Assembly: GCA_002633025.1 (NCBI GenBank)
Contig: NMRB01002936.1
Location: forward strand, 18,681 to 82,680
Direction of reading: 5' to 3'
DNA from: Notospermus geniculatus
Lineage: Eukaryota > Nemertea > Pilidiophora > Heteronemertea > Lineidae
Length of the DNA: 64,000 nucleotides
Shown here: piece by piece, positions 32,501 through 41,989 of the stretch
Numbering within the stretch: the stretch's first letter is position 1
Layout of the letters: every line of letters begins with the position of its first letter
Position numbers and translations under genes: made by a program
The notes under the pieces: generated by a model
The model's database searches: none
Told to the model about the DNA's origin: nothing
The model's input: the letters and a program-made list of their open reading frames with translations, nothing else

Positions 32501-35500
32501 TACATTTTGTACTATTCACATTGATTTCGAGGCGGCAGATTTTGCAGAATACGCCTCCGAAGTTTGGCTGTCTAATGCATTTCCCATTAAACTAAAATCC
32601 TTCTTTCGCCTTTTTCTCAAAATGGCGCTTGATATTGAGGACCAACTGTCATGGCGCCCCAACTGAATCAAAACAAACCCCGCGAGCTATTCGCTTTAAG
32701 TTCGTCGCTGGCGCGATTCCCCCTACTCGCAAGTGGCTTTCTTGAACCATACTGGCAAAACTTTAAATTGGTACAGGTCCGTGGGGAACCGAATGACCAA
32801 TTTGCCAATACAGTAGTTAGTGGAGGATGGGGTAAAATTGAGCTTAGTTTTGGATCACCTTGGACGCATCCGTTCCTTTCAATCGAAAGTTTTTTTTTTC
32901 AATCGAAAGTTTTTTTTTCAATCGAAAGTAAATTTTTTAGAAGTTTCCACCGCGGTGAGAACGTTTCCACAGCGGTGAAAACCTTTCCGCCGCGGTGAAA
33001 ACGTTTCCAAAAACGAAAACCTCTATGGGCCACCGTACTCCACCTGTGCTGCCGCCATATTCGTCGGTGAAGACAGGATTCAGATTTCGCATCATCACAA
33101 ACTGACTCTTTCACAAAACCGAACATCACTGGTTCCAATATAATGGTCCAGAATCTATTTTTATCAACCAGCAGCATTTTGGTAAAAACGCATTTTGGTA
33201 AATGCAATATTGCTGGTAATTGTGTCCGACAATCAATGTAGTTATGAATTTATTAGATGAGTTAATATGAGCGCGTCCATTGTCTGTCCGAGGGGACCCA
33301 TTACGTTAACATATGCATCGCAGTTATTCTGCTTGTCCATCACGGGACCACTTGACCCCCCAGATCTATTCTTGATCGTCCTGAGCACACAGACAGCCGC
33401 CGGCTATGGTAGCTCCTGTCTTTGCTTTACATGTCTCAATGCTCAAAACTGCCGACGAATTTCCTGATTATTTTTGCTCCTTAAAAAGTTCGCCGACATC
33501 CCAAGACAAAATGCAAGAGGTTTAATTGATACTGCTTAGAGTTGTTTCGTGCCACGTTTAGACACGGACGGCCTTCACCACGTCGTGGTACGAACAAGAT
33601 CTACCACCATGCTGTACTTCCAAAAATGGGTTTGTCATCCCCATCTAAACAATCAAGTTTATTTTCACCGCTGTATATCTCCGCTGACCCCAACCTCGTT
33701 CCAGGGGTCGTTCGCTTTCTGACAATATGGCGGACGCTTCACCAACCCCTGGAATCAGCTTTGGGTTTAAACCGGGATCTTTGGCCTAAGTATAGGTGGC
33801 AGCACGAGTCAAAATAATTAATCTAAAATACTTATTTGTGTTTTTTAAAATTCTTTTTACAAAAAATCTTCAAACCTTGATATAGATAACCTTTTGATTT
33901 GATAAAAAATATTTTGAAAATTTGTTTGGTTATATTATTGGGTATGTTTGACGGTTTCCCGTCAACCAAATCAAATGCGTTAAACCCAAAGCTGATACCA
34001 GGGGTTGGTGAAGCGCCGCCATATGTCAGAAAGCGAACGACCCCTGGGAACGAGGTTGCGCTGATCCAAGATGGCGGCTATTGCGGCCATCTTGAATTCT
34101 ATTTCCGTCAATTATCTTGAGAAGGCTTTGAGCGATTGCCCTGAAAATTTTTCGAGGGTTGGCGTTTATAAATCTGCTCACAGTAAAACTGTCAGAGGAA
34201 GGGAAACTGTTTGCTCATCTTGTGAAGAGCCGGGAGAGAGTTATGAAATTATGTGTACACATATCATACCGGGATAATGGAATAATCTAATACAGACCTT
34301 TGTGTCAGTTGAGCGTTTAGGTCTCTCTTATATGAGGCCAGTAAGGACCCCGGGGAGTCATTGGAACATGACTCAAATACGTGATGGACAGCCAAGTCAA
34401 TTTGACCAAATGGGCGTCATTGGACGAAATATAATTACACATGTAGGTTTTTCACTTATACCCTCTTTCATGTGTTGATTTTAATACCATGATTTAATTA
34501 ACGGTCCCAATTTGAACGAATGGTTGCAATTCAGGTGGTTCATTAGGCGGCTCCAACGTTTTATAACTTTGTGAAGGGCTCTAAATTCTTATAAAATGTT
34601 TCAACTGTTCGCTTTATTGGAATTTATTGCCCTTTATGTAAATCAACGATCATTTAATCATTGTCATCCCAGGTATTTATACCGGCGAGGTAGTTGTTTG
34701 GGTCATTACAAATGACTTTTCGCTTTTCATTAGACACAATCAGATAGAATTCCTTGCTATCGCCAGGAACTCCCATGACAGTATGATGAAACAACACCAA
34801 AGACGCAATGCATGGCATAAGATGGTGGCTGTGGCGGCCATATTGGATGAGCGGTAGCATCCCAATTGAAACCAACCACCAGAAAAAGATTGCGATATGC
34901 ACAATGCTTTCACTCTGAAACGTCCGGAGACGAAATTCAAGATGGCGACTGTGCCGGCTGTACTGGATGCCCGGTGGCACCCCAAATAAAAAGTCAAGAG
35001 TAATCAACTAATGGAGTTACCCACCTTTGCTTTTTTCGATGTAGGTTTCCTCTACGTCGTCATCATTTTGTTCATCTGGAAGATGGAGAGAGGCAGCGTA
35101 AAGTCACGTTGGATACCACATGATACACCGTACAATAGGAGCTGTCAGTGAGTTGATCACTAGGTGTCACTACGGCCCAATTCAATGCATATAGCGGACC
35201 CAGTCATTATTGATCGAGCAGCAATCACGTAGATTCTCCTGTACATTGGTCCGCTAAGACTTTGCTGCCATCTGTTGGCAATATGCGCGGCTGACTGCTC
35301 CTATTACATGTAGATCTAATTGCATGCCCAACCCCTGACCAAGGTGTTCCCCGCACCCAGCAATTCGCAATAAGATTGATAACTCAAAAATACGTAGTTT
35401 TGATGTTGGAAACCTTGTACCTTCTATGACGAGTTCGACACATTACATCGGAACCTTCGTTCGCATCCTCCCAGTCACCACTCTAACTCCCCGTCAAACT

Positions 35501-38500
35501 TTAATTAACCTTTTCTTGCTAACATCTCAACAAGAACCAACCGTCTGTCAGACCGTCATCCTCGAGGGATGACATCAGTGATATAAGGATTACCAGCTGC
35601 ACTGCAGTTTCATTATTTAACAAGACAACGGATTACCGGATTATCCTTTGACATTAGCTGCCAGTTACTTTTTCGAGAGGGAGTTAGTTTTAAGACTAGA
35701 CGAGTGAAATGAGGCTGGCACTTGGATCACTCAATCGCGATTCTGCCATGTAATTATATTCATCTATTTTGCTTACATGGTTGTTATTTCTGATTGGACA
35801 GCGAAAGGGCAGTTAATCTAAGTTTTATAAAGTTTGGTACAAGGTCATTTCATGCTCTGAACTGGATGTAGACGAGCCCATTTTTATAATCCAGCGTCCT
35901 CCGTCTTTAATTGAAAAAGTGAAATGAAGCACCGCTTTTGTTAGGGCCTACATAACGCTGTGCGTGTATTCGCAAGTCCAATGCATTGTGCACACAACGT
36001 ACATTTTCTACCCTGGTTTTGGAAGAATGACTCGGTATATTAGATTTGTCTGAACCTTATTTTGCTGTCCAATGCATTGTGCACACAACGTACATTTTCT
36101 ACCGGCCTGGTATTGGAAGAATGACTCTGTAATATTAGATTTGTCTGAACCTTCTTTTGCTGTCCAATGCATTGTGCACACAACGTACATTTTCCACCAT
36201 GGTTTTGGAAGAATGGCTCTGTAATATTAGATTTGTCTGAACCTTCTTTTTCCTGGCCAATGCATTGTGCACACAACGTACATTTTCTCCCCTGGCATTG
36301 AAAGAATGACTCTATAATATAGGTGTAGATTCGTCTGAACCTTGTTTTCCGGTCCAAAATCAAGATGCGACAGGGAGAAACCTCGAGATAATTGACAACT
36401 AATTAGAAAGATTGGCAGCTAACCTGAGTTGTCGGACTCACGAACTTCCTCAACTCGGGTGATCTCCTGAAATACAATTAGATCAAATTAAACTAATAGG
36501 AAGATTTAATCAACCAACCAGAAATCGCCAAGGATGCAATAAAATCTCTCCCTGTGTGCGGTTAGAGAATTCTGATACCGGATGGACGGCAACTAATGGA
36601 TTCTCTTGTAATTAAATAGAAATAATTAAACGTGGACGCACACACAAATGATGCGAGCTTTCATCGCCCTGTGTTTTCTAAAGGCCACAGAACGGAATTA
36701 ATGAGTGCCCGCGTGGCCAGAGCGTAAAACTGCTGATTCACGCCACGCTAGAGCAGAATTCATCATCAATGACCAATTTGTCATTCGGTTTTTTGCATTA
36801 TTTTTTGCACTTTTTTCTTTTTCACATGTTAACAGCAATTTGTGGCTTGCTACCAAAAAATTACGCACTTACAGTAATGAGGTTGCTGTCATTACTTTTT
36901 ACTTGTTAGTGTCAAACATTCGGGGCGCATTCGAATCCTCGTTCTTGACCACATCGTGCTGACCTAGTTCATGTAGCTGTTGACTCAACTCGGTCTCGAA
37001 CGCCGAGAACGCAAGTCGAGTCGGGCCAAGAACGTGTTCTTGTCAACCCTCCGCTGAGTGGGGAGTGAGAACTACGTTCTTGGCCCGACTCGGGTTGTTC
37101 TTGGCGTTCGAGACTGCCGTTCTTGAGTATAGTCAACAGCTATATGAACTAGGTCAGCACGAGTGTGGTCAAGAACGGAGGATTCGAATACGCCCTAGGA
37201 CTCACCTACCTTCCCAGCCGTGTTTTCCTCCTGTGAAGCAGCGATTTCCTCCGGAAGTGACGCAACATTCGCCTCACCATCATCCCCTTTCTCCTGATTG
37301 GGTACGGCGGAGGGATCCATCACGTGACAAGGCGTGGTTTCCGGTAATGGCGTCTCTCTCTTTTGCTCGTCGTGCTGATTTGGTGAATTAGACCCGATGC
37401 TGTGCCCCTGCCTAGATACGTCATTGTCACTGTGTTCCCCACTGTCATGCTCATTTGGCACTTCCTCTGATGGAGAATCATCCATGATGTCAATTTCAAA
37501 ATTTTCCGTGTCTACGTCATCACAGTCACTTGTTTCACTTTGTGCGACGCTGTCGCAGTTATGTAAATCGCTTACAGGACTTTTGGAATCGGTAATCGGC
37601 GACGTTACTGGTTTTCCGACTGGTTTAAATGCTGAAACGTACGGCTGGTGGCGATTTTCCGTCTTTTCGTTCGTAAAAATGTTAGTTTTCCGACAGTCTA
37701 ATGGTGTATAGAGTCTCTCGGGAGAGAGCTGCGAGGCGAATTCTTTCTGTTCTAGCCCGCGCTGTGCGTCATACAAAAATTTCTCCTGATCGCTTGCGGC
37801 TTGAAGGTGTTTGCTCCAGAACAGGTCGTACGAGGCGTACGGTGCCTCGGCCGCTGCTGGCCATGCGGTCACGTTGCCCTTGTATTCCGCCGGCGACAGA
37901 GGCTTGTTGTAAGGATACGTCAGGTATGTGGGATGCGGTGACATACTCTTCAGCGGGTAACTAGCGTTCTGTGAGTGATATACTGGGTAATCAAACTGAC
38001 CAGGGCTTACGATAGGTTGCGAGTTTGGTTGCGTGGGACCGTGTGCTATCTTTTGTTTCTTGGGAAAATTCGGGTCGTCGCGAGCGGAACTGCTTTGGGA
38101 ACATTTCCCTGTGAAGCTGTTGAGGACTCGTTTCCTGCTTCCGCCATTAAACATAGCTTTGACGTCCTCCCATATGTGCTGGAGACCGTCATCCCCGTCC
38201 GGTTGTCCAGACTTCAGAGTCAAATGTCTCCTCCAGGAGTTAAAGTTAGCGGCATCTGGGTGGTTATACTTCGATTCCGGAGTTCGGTGGTAGTGGAATA
38301 TGAACTTATTCGGCGAGAAAAACATGTTACAATAAGTACATTTGATACACTTTGCCCTGGAGCTGTTGTACCGCGACGGTACGAACTTGCCCTCGCATCC
38401 CCAGCCGCATTTGTGCACGACGCAGAAAGCGAAGTCCTCCGGAAGTTTCGGTGGCGTGATGTCCTCGAGGAATGACTTGACGAGGCGTTCGGCCTCTCGC

Positions 38501-38874
38501 TTTGTGATCATGCCACACCGGCGTGATGAGATGGGCATGGCACCCGCTCGGCGAAGGATCTCAAGTTGTACCGGGGTGCACTGGACACACGTTATGCCCA
38601 AGGCAACTCTCCTGTTATGAATCTCATTATAACTGTACTGTTTCAGCAGCGTAGTGGAAATCTGCGCCAAGCACAGACGCTCTAAGTTGTCGATGACCAA
38701 TGAGACAATTTGTACACCGTGTAACAGCACTCTTCCGACGGTGTTTTGCCTGACGCCGTTCTTCATGGTCGGGTATTCCTCCCGTTCACGTTGTCGTTCC
38801 TCTGGAGAAAGCTTAATGGCAGCAACGGGCCCCGATTTGACGTCTTTCTCGGCAACTTCACCTGCGGGATCCAT
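26502..38874 (-). CDS. SKOR: SKOR-type SKI family transcriptional corepressor (complete coding region)
   Basis: Seven coding exons: 38874-37210, 36466-36424, 35075-35025, 30646-30572, 27670-27596, 27293-27228, 26581-26502. They total 2,055 nt and 684 residues, all joined in frame at GT..AG introns. Residues about 40-140 are the Ski/Sno/Dac domain (GVQIVSLVIDNLERLCLAQI, NRRVALGITCVQCTPVQLE, SSRRCGMITKREAERLVKSF). Residues about 145-245 are the SAND-like SMAD4-binding domain with Cys/His zinc ligands (CVVHKCGWGCEGKFVPSRY, CIKCTYCNMFFSPNKFIFHYH). The middle is low in complexity. Residues 571-660 are a coiled coil, followed by EAHDALHNFSCKML, the SKOR C-terminal signature. SKOR proteins (Corl/Fussel, LBXCOR) are nuclear corepressors of BMP/TGF-beta signalling and neuronal fate. 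At 684 residues it is shorter than the roughly 900-1000 of vertebrate SKOR1/2, which are paralogues, so I give the generic symbol. A 5'-UTR intron precedes the ATG. Confidence 0.93.
26906..27053. mobile_element. fold-back MITE, GGCCGC...TCCGATAG family, copy 3
   Basis: The ends AGGCCGACCGCACAGAAAGT and ACTTTCTCTGCGGTCGGCC are inverted repeats, and inner arms carry CGGTGCCTATCGGC and GCCGATAGGCGCCGG. It lies in the last SKOR intron. Confidence 0.75.
27092..27147. repeat. deleted relative of the GGGGCCTG...ATTAGCT element
   Basis: GGGGCCTGCATTTTCCATTT and GGTTAAAGGTATACCATTAG resemble the right half of the element at 49711-49820. It is a remnant in the last SKOR intron. Confidence 0.5.
27228..27293 (-). 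CDS. SKOR: SKOR coding exon 6 (coiled coil)
   Basis: 66 nt, from TTTTTCAG|AAAACC to CTGAAAG|GTAATT, phase 1 to 1. It encodes ENLCHELEQERKARYSLQQK and LK. Confidence 0.93.
27596..27670 (-). CDS. SKOR: SKOR coding exon 5 (coiled coil)
   Basis: 75 nt, from TTTCAG|AAACATTTCAG to GTCAGAG|GTGAGC, phase 1 to 1. It encodes ETFQQQVKRELSYREQMAQQ and LQLVR, closely matching the known SKOR coiled coil. Confidence 0.93.
27721..28112. mobile_element. 392-bp palindromic MITE with TA target duplication
   Basis: The inverted ends begin CACTGTAAAAAATGGAATAG and continue through GTCCCCGCGGGTAAATTTTA. TA flanks it at 27719-27720 and 28113-28114. The interior is built largely from GGGTAA/TTACCC words in alternating orientation. 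CACTG ends with TA duplication fit a Tc1/mariner-type origin, but no transposase is present. It begins 50 bp upstream of the SKOR exon 5 acceptor. Confidence 0.85.
28113..29250. other. SKOR intron sequence without recognised features
   Basis: Part of the 2,901-bp intron between coding exons 4 and 5. I see no exon or element. Confidence 0.45.
29251..29747. mobile_element. fold-back element, GGCC(T)GTATTTTAGAATGCTCC ends
   Basis: The left end GGCCTGTATTTTAGAATGCT and inner CTCAACGTAAAGGAGTTC are complementary to GAACTCCTTTATGTTGAGGA and GCATTCTAAAATATGGGCC at the right. TATTGTTCTCAACAGGAGAA is repeated twice inside the left arm. Lies in a SKOR intron. Confidence 0.8.
29761..30138. mobile_element. 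palindromic MITE with AGGGACTAGG ends
   Basis: The left end AGGGACTAGGAAAATTTTTT and GCTTCGGTTATTACAAAATG pair with CATTTTGTAATAACCGAAGC and TTTTTCCTAGTCCCT. TTAA precedes the left end (29757-29760) and CTAA follows the right, so a mutated TTAA duplication is possible. Arms are about 170 bp each. Lies in a SKOR intron. Confidence 0.8.
30147..30266. mobile_element. MITE, CAAAGCCCCCGAAACGCCAA family, copy 2
   Basis: Ends GAGAATTTTCGCAAAGCCCC and GGGGGCTTTGCGTAAACT. The internal GCACCCAATAAAAGGATAG matches the copy at 45.7 kb in reverse. Directly adjacent to the previous element in a SKOR intron. Confidence 0.8.
30572..30646 (-). CDS. SKOR: SKOR coding exon 4 (coiled coil start)
   Basis: 75 nt, from CTATTCCAG|ACGAG to ATCAAAG|GTAAGT, phase 1 to 1. 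It encodes DEILRELSKQVETRKKLEK and ECKLIK, a heptad-like segment. Confidence 0.9.
30690..30990. mobile_element. putative MITE built from GGGT/ACCC words
   Basis: Dense alternating GGGTTCAAATGACCC-like and ACCCAT/ATGGGT words over about 300 bp, comparable in texture to the elements at 27721 and 46890. I cannot fix its ends. Lies in the SKOR exon 3-4 intron, close to the exon 4 acceptor. Confidence 0.45.
31038..31185 (+). repeat. dispersed 150-bp repeat, copy 2
   Basis: Same orientation as 12718-12868. It begins ACAGGTGTGAAAGGAAAGAA and includes CTGGCGATTGGTTTCTA. Lies in a SKOR intron. Confidence 0.7.
31349..31503. mobile_element. palindromic MITE with ATAGGGAGGTTTCGAAATC ends
   Basis: The left arm ATAGGGAGGTTTCGAAATCA then AACGATAAGCGTAAACGTTA pairs with the right arm ending GATTTCGAAACCTCCCTAT. 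Arms are about 60 bp. A half copy, right arm only, is at 41990-42062. Confidence 0.85.
31533..31739. mobile_element. palindromic MITE with AAAGGGGCTG ends
   Basis: The left end AAAGGGGCTGTTGATTTTCG pairs with CGAAAATGAACTGCAGTCCC at the right. Inner arms contain GTTGTGATCCTTGGGAAAAC and TTTTCTCAAGGATCGCAACT. Confidence 0.75.
32305..32695. mobile_element. TTAA-bounded MITE C
   Basis: TTAA at 32301-32304 and 32696-32699. The ends AGCGAAAAGCTCGCGGGGTT and AACCCCGCGAGCTATTCGCT are near-perfect inverted repeats, extended by TGTTTTGGTTC. 391 bp, in the SKOR exon 3-4 intron. Confidence 0.75.
32881..33010 (+). repeat. two short tandem arrays
   Basis: TCAATCGAAAGTTTTTTTTT is repeated three times, followed by three units of about 20 bp with the core CCGCGGTGAAAACGTTTCC. 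Low-complexity intron sequence. Confidence 0.75.
33011..33683. other. SKOR intron sequence without recognised features
   Basis: No exon or element seen apart from the low-complexity array at its left end. Confidence 0.4.
33684..34065. mobile_element. fold-back MITE with AACCTCGTTCCAGGGG ends
   Basis: The left arm has CAACCTCGTTCCAGGGGTCG, TTCGCTTTCTGACAATATGG and ACCAACCCCTGGAATCAGCT. Each is found in reverse complement at 33985-34062. Arms are about 85 bp. Confidence 0.85.
34066..35024. other. SKOR intron sequence without recognised features
   Basis: Contains AAGATGGCGGCTATTGCGGC and two related GATGGCGACTGTGCCGG-type words near 34823 and 34940. No exon seen. Confidence 0.4.
35025..35075 (-). 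CDS. SKOR: SKOR coding exon 3
   Basis: 51 nt, from CATCTTCCAG|ATGAAC to GCAAAG|GTGGGT, phase 1 to 1. It encodes DEQNDDDVEETYIEKSK. It lies 61 bp from a 166-bp MITE. Confidence 0.8.
35137..35302. mobile_element. 166-bp AGGAGC element, copy 2
   Basis: The ends AGGAGCTGTCAG and CTGACTGCTCCT flank sequence that is the reverse complement of 17700-17865 with scattered changes (for example GTCACTACGGCCCAATTCAA). The length is identical. Flanking bases are CAAT and ATTA. Lies in the SKOR exon 2-3 intron. Confidence 0.85.
35303..35975. other. SKOR intron sequence without recognised features
   Basis: A/T-rich, apparently single-copy. No exon seen. Confidence 0.4.
35976..36355 (+). repeat. about 94-bp tandem repeat, four copies
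   Basis: Units start near 35976, 36069, 36164 and 36257 with CCAATGCATTGTGCACACAA and CGTACATTTTC, followed by TTAGATTTGTCTGAACCTT. Units differ by point changes and 1-4-base indels. Ends 70 bp upstream of the 43-nt SKOR exon 2 on the other side of its donor. Confidence 0.9.
36424..36466 (-). CDS. SKOR: SKOR coding exon 2
   Basis: 43 nt, from TATTTCAG|GAGATC to AACTCAG|GTTAGC, phase 0 to 1. It encodes EITRVEEVRESDNS plus one base. It is too short to find by homology, but the phase fits uniquely. Confidence 0.8.
36923..37195. mobile_element. palindromic MITE abutting the SKOR exon 1 donor
   Basis: The left arm GGGCGCATTCGAATCCTCGT and TCTTGACCACA pairs with TGTGGTCAAGAACGGAGGAT and TCGAATACGCCC at the right. 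Inner arms contain TCTCGAACGCCGAGAACG and TTGGCGTTCGAGA. It stops about 15 bp from the exon 1 end at 37210. Confidence 0.85.
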
Positions 38875-38877
38875 GGT
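37210..38877 (-). CDS. SKOR: SKOR coding exon 1 (SKI/DAC and SMAD4-binding domains)
   Basis: The acceptor TGCCTCTCTTTCCAG sits before 38877, three untranslated bases follow, and the ATG is at 38874-38872 (ACCATGG). The exon encodes 555 residues and ends in phase 0 at GGGAAG|GTAGGT. The alternative donor GTAG|GTGAGT, 4 bases on, would put a stop in the next exon. The 3' third is Ser/Pro/Asp-rich (CDDVDTENFEIDIMDDSPSE), a likely flexible region. A fold-back element ends 15 bp past the exon end and another starts 37 bp before its acceptor. Confidence 0.93.
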
Positions 38878-38913
38878 CTGGAAAGAGAGGCAAAGGATTT
38901 GGATCAGCACTCA

Positions 38914-39431
38914 GTTGTATCATAAAGGAATAGGAATCAACCATAAAGGTTTAACTGCGAACGATGAGCTTACTGAGGGAGACACTTCTTTTGTTGCCAC
39001 CAGATGTCTCTCACTGCCTGAATTTTGGCTTTACGTAGGCCTAATAGGTACGAGCTTCAACTTTTTTTGTGGTGAAGAGGTACATGAACCTGCCAACATG
39101 ATGCTTTGAATTCCATTTCTGACGATAACTGAGCTATTTTCAGCACAATTAGTGTTCCATGTACAAATGTACGTCAGCCTATTCAAATGTACACCGATGA
39201 CCCTGAACACACATCGTTCGTGGGGTTCTCATTAATTCAGACCTTTTGTATCATAAGCTCAACTAGTCGGAATTCAACAAAATTTGCAGTGAATGTGCAG
39301 AAGGGTCTTGCCTATCACATGGAAACGTCAGAATGCAAATCTGTTGGGTTTTAAAGGCATATTGTCCACATTTATAAAATGCTAAATTTGTCAGTTGAAC
39401 CTTTATGGTTGATTCCTTTATGGTTGTATAC
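38914..39431. mobile_element. fold-back element abutting the SKOR exon 1 acceptor
   Basis: AGTTGTATCATAAAGGAATA and ATCAACCATAAAGGTTTAAC at the left pair with GTTGAACCTTTATGGTTGAT and TCCTTTATGGTTGTATAC at the right (39386-39431). About 518 bp. It begins about 37 bp upstream of the acceptor for the exon carrying the SKOR start codon. Confidence 0.75.
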
Positions 39432-40737
39432 GTAGAATGAAATCCTTGGCCTCTGCAGACCTGAAATTGCATGTGGGATGCGAACGCCCCGGAAACATCA
39501 CTGGAATGTGCAAAGCAACACGGATCACTGTTGGTTATCGGAACAGACCCCAAACGGACTTTCGCGAGCATACAGCTGCAAGAAAAACGCTCTTGCTCGG
39601 TTTGCTGGACGCTGCTTCATAGAAATCGTTCTTTACAGAATTACTGACGGAACGGCTGACTTCATCATGGATTCGCAGTAACTTTTAGGATCTTTACATA
39701 TCGACAAAACTAACGGAAATACGCGCACACGCGAGCTCCAGTGTGTGGCAGGCTTTAGAGCGTGTCATCCCAAATGCCAAGATTTAAGCTTACTAATAAT
39801 AGTAGACGTATATAAAAACAGTGGCCTTCGGTTATTTTTTATGTTAATTGATAATCGTCCACAAAATGGTGTAGGTAACCTGGTAACACCATCATCAAAA
39901 CCTTCCTCTGCGAGGTATTTGAAAGAAACTTGACAGCAGTTTGAGTTTCATCGTGAAATGCATTGTTCCATTGATGCTGCGGCGGAAAGGGAGAAGCCAA
40001 ATATACGATGACTCCACAGGAAGTGCTTGTAGAATTGATAATGACGGACGCTAAATAAATGATTAAAGGTCGTTAATCCATGTCATTACTTACTTCAATC
40101 AAAATAATCGCCCTGTTAAGTCTCCGTGGCTTTTGTTTTTCAATCAATGTGAGTGAATCCGCGCAACACTTGCGCCACGGTTATCTACCGCTCGTTTATT
40201 GTCCGTTTGACGAGCGGATAATCCCGTCCAGTAATAAAACGTGAATGCCACTCGCATAATAATCAAATTCTACCTCCAGTAGTTCTTATACAAGAAATAA
40301 TCGCATATTATCGCGCTTTTCAAGCAAAATAATCATGGAGTGATCCTAACACGGGGCAGGGCAGCTTTGGGACCTAAGCCCTTATCGTCCTAGTCTCGTG
40401 CCACCAGACTCTGCAATTTTCAATTTTAGAGTCTGGTCCGGATGGTACCTTTTTCTTGTAAAATCCATCATGGCGGACAATCTACCGCCGATGACGTAGA
40501 ACACAATGCACAATCAAAGCAAAAAGCATTCAGCGTGCGAGTAAAACTGCAGTATTTGTACCCCTTGCTGTTAGGCCTACTGTACTTTTTATAGCATAAT
40601 TCCCTCCCCAATCGAAAAAATATAAATATACTTGCCTGAAATTCCAATGAAAGACACTATAAATTGACTTGACAACACAAATTGAGGCGATTCACCTCAC
40701 TAATTTTCACGCTTCAAGTTCTCTGGGCACCGCCATT
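39432..40737. other. upstream flank of SKOR, mostly unassigned
   Basis: Contains the MITE end fragment at 39714-39758 and a short inverted pair, CCAGACTCT near 40408 and AGAGTCTGG near 40429. The SKOR leader exon and promoter should be here or further right. I cannot place them. Confidence 0.4.
39714..39758. mobile_element. MITE end fragment, CCTGCCGCACAC family, copy 3
   Basis: GGAAATACGCGCACACGCGA then GCTCCAGTGTGTGGCAGGCT matches the centre and right end of the 58.2-kb copy, so the element has lost its left half and inner right arm. Confidence 0.7.
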
Positions 40738-41603
40738 NNNNNNNNNNNNNNNNNNNNNNNNNNNNNNNNNNNNNNNNNNNNNNNNNNNNNNNNNNNNNNN
40801 NNNNNNNNNNNNNNNNNNNNNNNNNNNNNNNNNNNNNNNNNNNNNNNNNNNNNNNNNNNNNNNNNNNNNNNNNNNNNNNNNNNNNNNNNNNNNNNNNNNN
40901 NNNNNNNNNNNNNNNNNNNNNNNNNNNNNNNNNNNNNNNNNNNNNNNNNNNNNNNNNNNNNNNNNNNNNNNNNNNNNNNNNNNNNNNNNNNNNNNNNNNN
41001 NNNNNNNNNNNNNNNNNNNNNNNNNNNNNNNNNNNNNNNNNNNNNNNNNNNNNNNNNNNNNNNNNNNNNNNNNNNNNNNNNNNNNNNNNNNNNNNNNNNN
41101 NNNNNNNNNNNNNNNNNNNNNNNNNNNNNNNNNNNNNNNNNNNNNNNNNNNNNNNNNNNNNNNNNNNNNNNNNNNNNNNNNNNNNNNNNNNNNNNNNNNN
41201 NNNNNNNNNNNNNNNNNNNNNNNNNNNNNNNNNNNNNNNNNNNNNNNNNNNNNNNNNNNNNNNNNNNNNNNNNNNNNNNNNNNNNNNNNNNNNNNNNNNN
41301 NNNNNNNNNNNNNNNNNNNNNNNNNNNNNNNNNNNNNNNNNNNNNNNNNNNNNNNNNNNNNNNNNNNNNNNNNNNNNNNNNNNNNNNNNNNNNNNNNNNN
41401 NNNNNNNNNNNNNNNNNNNNNNNNNNNNNNNNNNNNNNNNNNNNNNNNNNNNNNNNNNNNNNNNNNNNNNNNNNNNNNNNNNNNNNNNNNNNNNNNNNNN
41501 NNNNNNNNNNNNNNNNNNNNNNNNNNNNNNNNNNNNNNNNNNNNNNNNNNNNNNNNNNNNNNNNNNNNNNNNNNNNNNNNNNNNNNNNNNNNNNNNNNNN
41601 NNN
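40738..41603. other. assembly gap (866 N)
   Basis: A run of N. Any translation across it is meaningless. Confidence 0.99.
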
Positions 41604-41605
41604 TT

Positions 41606-41940
41606 ATCCCGACAGGTCGGCGCAGCGATCGATGAGACCGAACCGACGTCATTGACGTCGTTTTATGTGCTGACGTTGCGTCATGAAAAAATCTGCTGTA
41701 CATTTTTCTACAGGAAAAAATGAGATAAAGACGTTGCCGTTATCGCCATCCTACCCCTTTATTTTAATGAAAAAAGCAAAGGAATTTTAGAAATTTTCAT
41801 CCGCGACAAGATGGTGTAAATTTTAATGTCATGCGACCGAAAAAAATGGGTTGATTTCACGCCAGAAGTTAATGGAAATGACTGGAAATCACGTTGAAAA
41901 AAGAAACTTCGGTCTCATCGATCGCAGCGCCACGTCGTGA
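41606..41940. mobile_element. fold-back element partly in the gap
   Basis: CGGCGCAGCGATCGATGAGA then CCGAA at 41618-41642 is matched in reverse by TTCGGTCTCATCGATCGCAG then CGCCACG at 41909-41935. The left terminus may extend into the N run. Confidence 0.65.
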
Positions 41941-41989
41941 CGTTAGTTCGTCCGGTTCCTCATTATTATATGTACATCAATTTGGTGAA

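Noticed and set aside
35976-36355. CRISPR-like array of regularly spaced repeats
   Set aside because: Units of about 94 bp are repeats throughout with no unique spacers, there are no cas genes, and the host is eukaryotic.
40669-41703. ORFs of about 320-330 codons on both strands
   Set aside because: They consist of the 866-base N gap.
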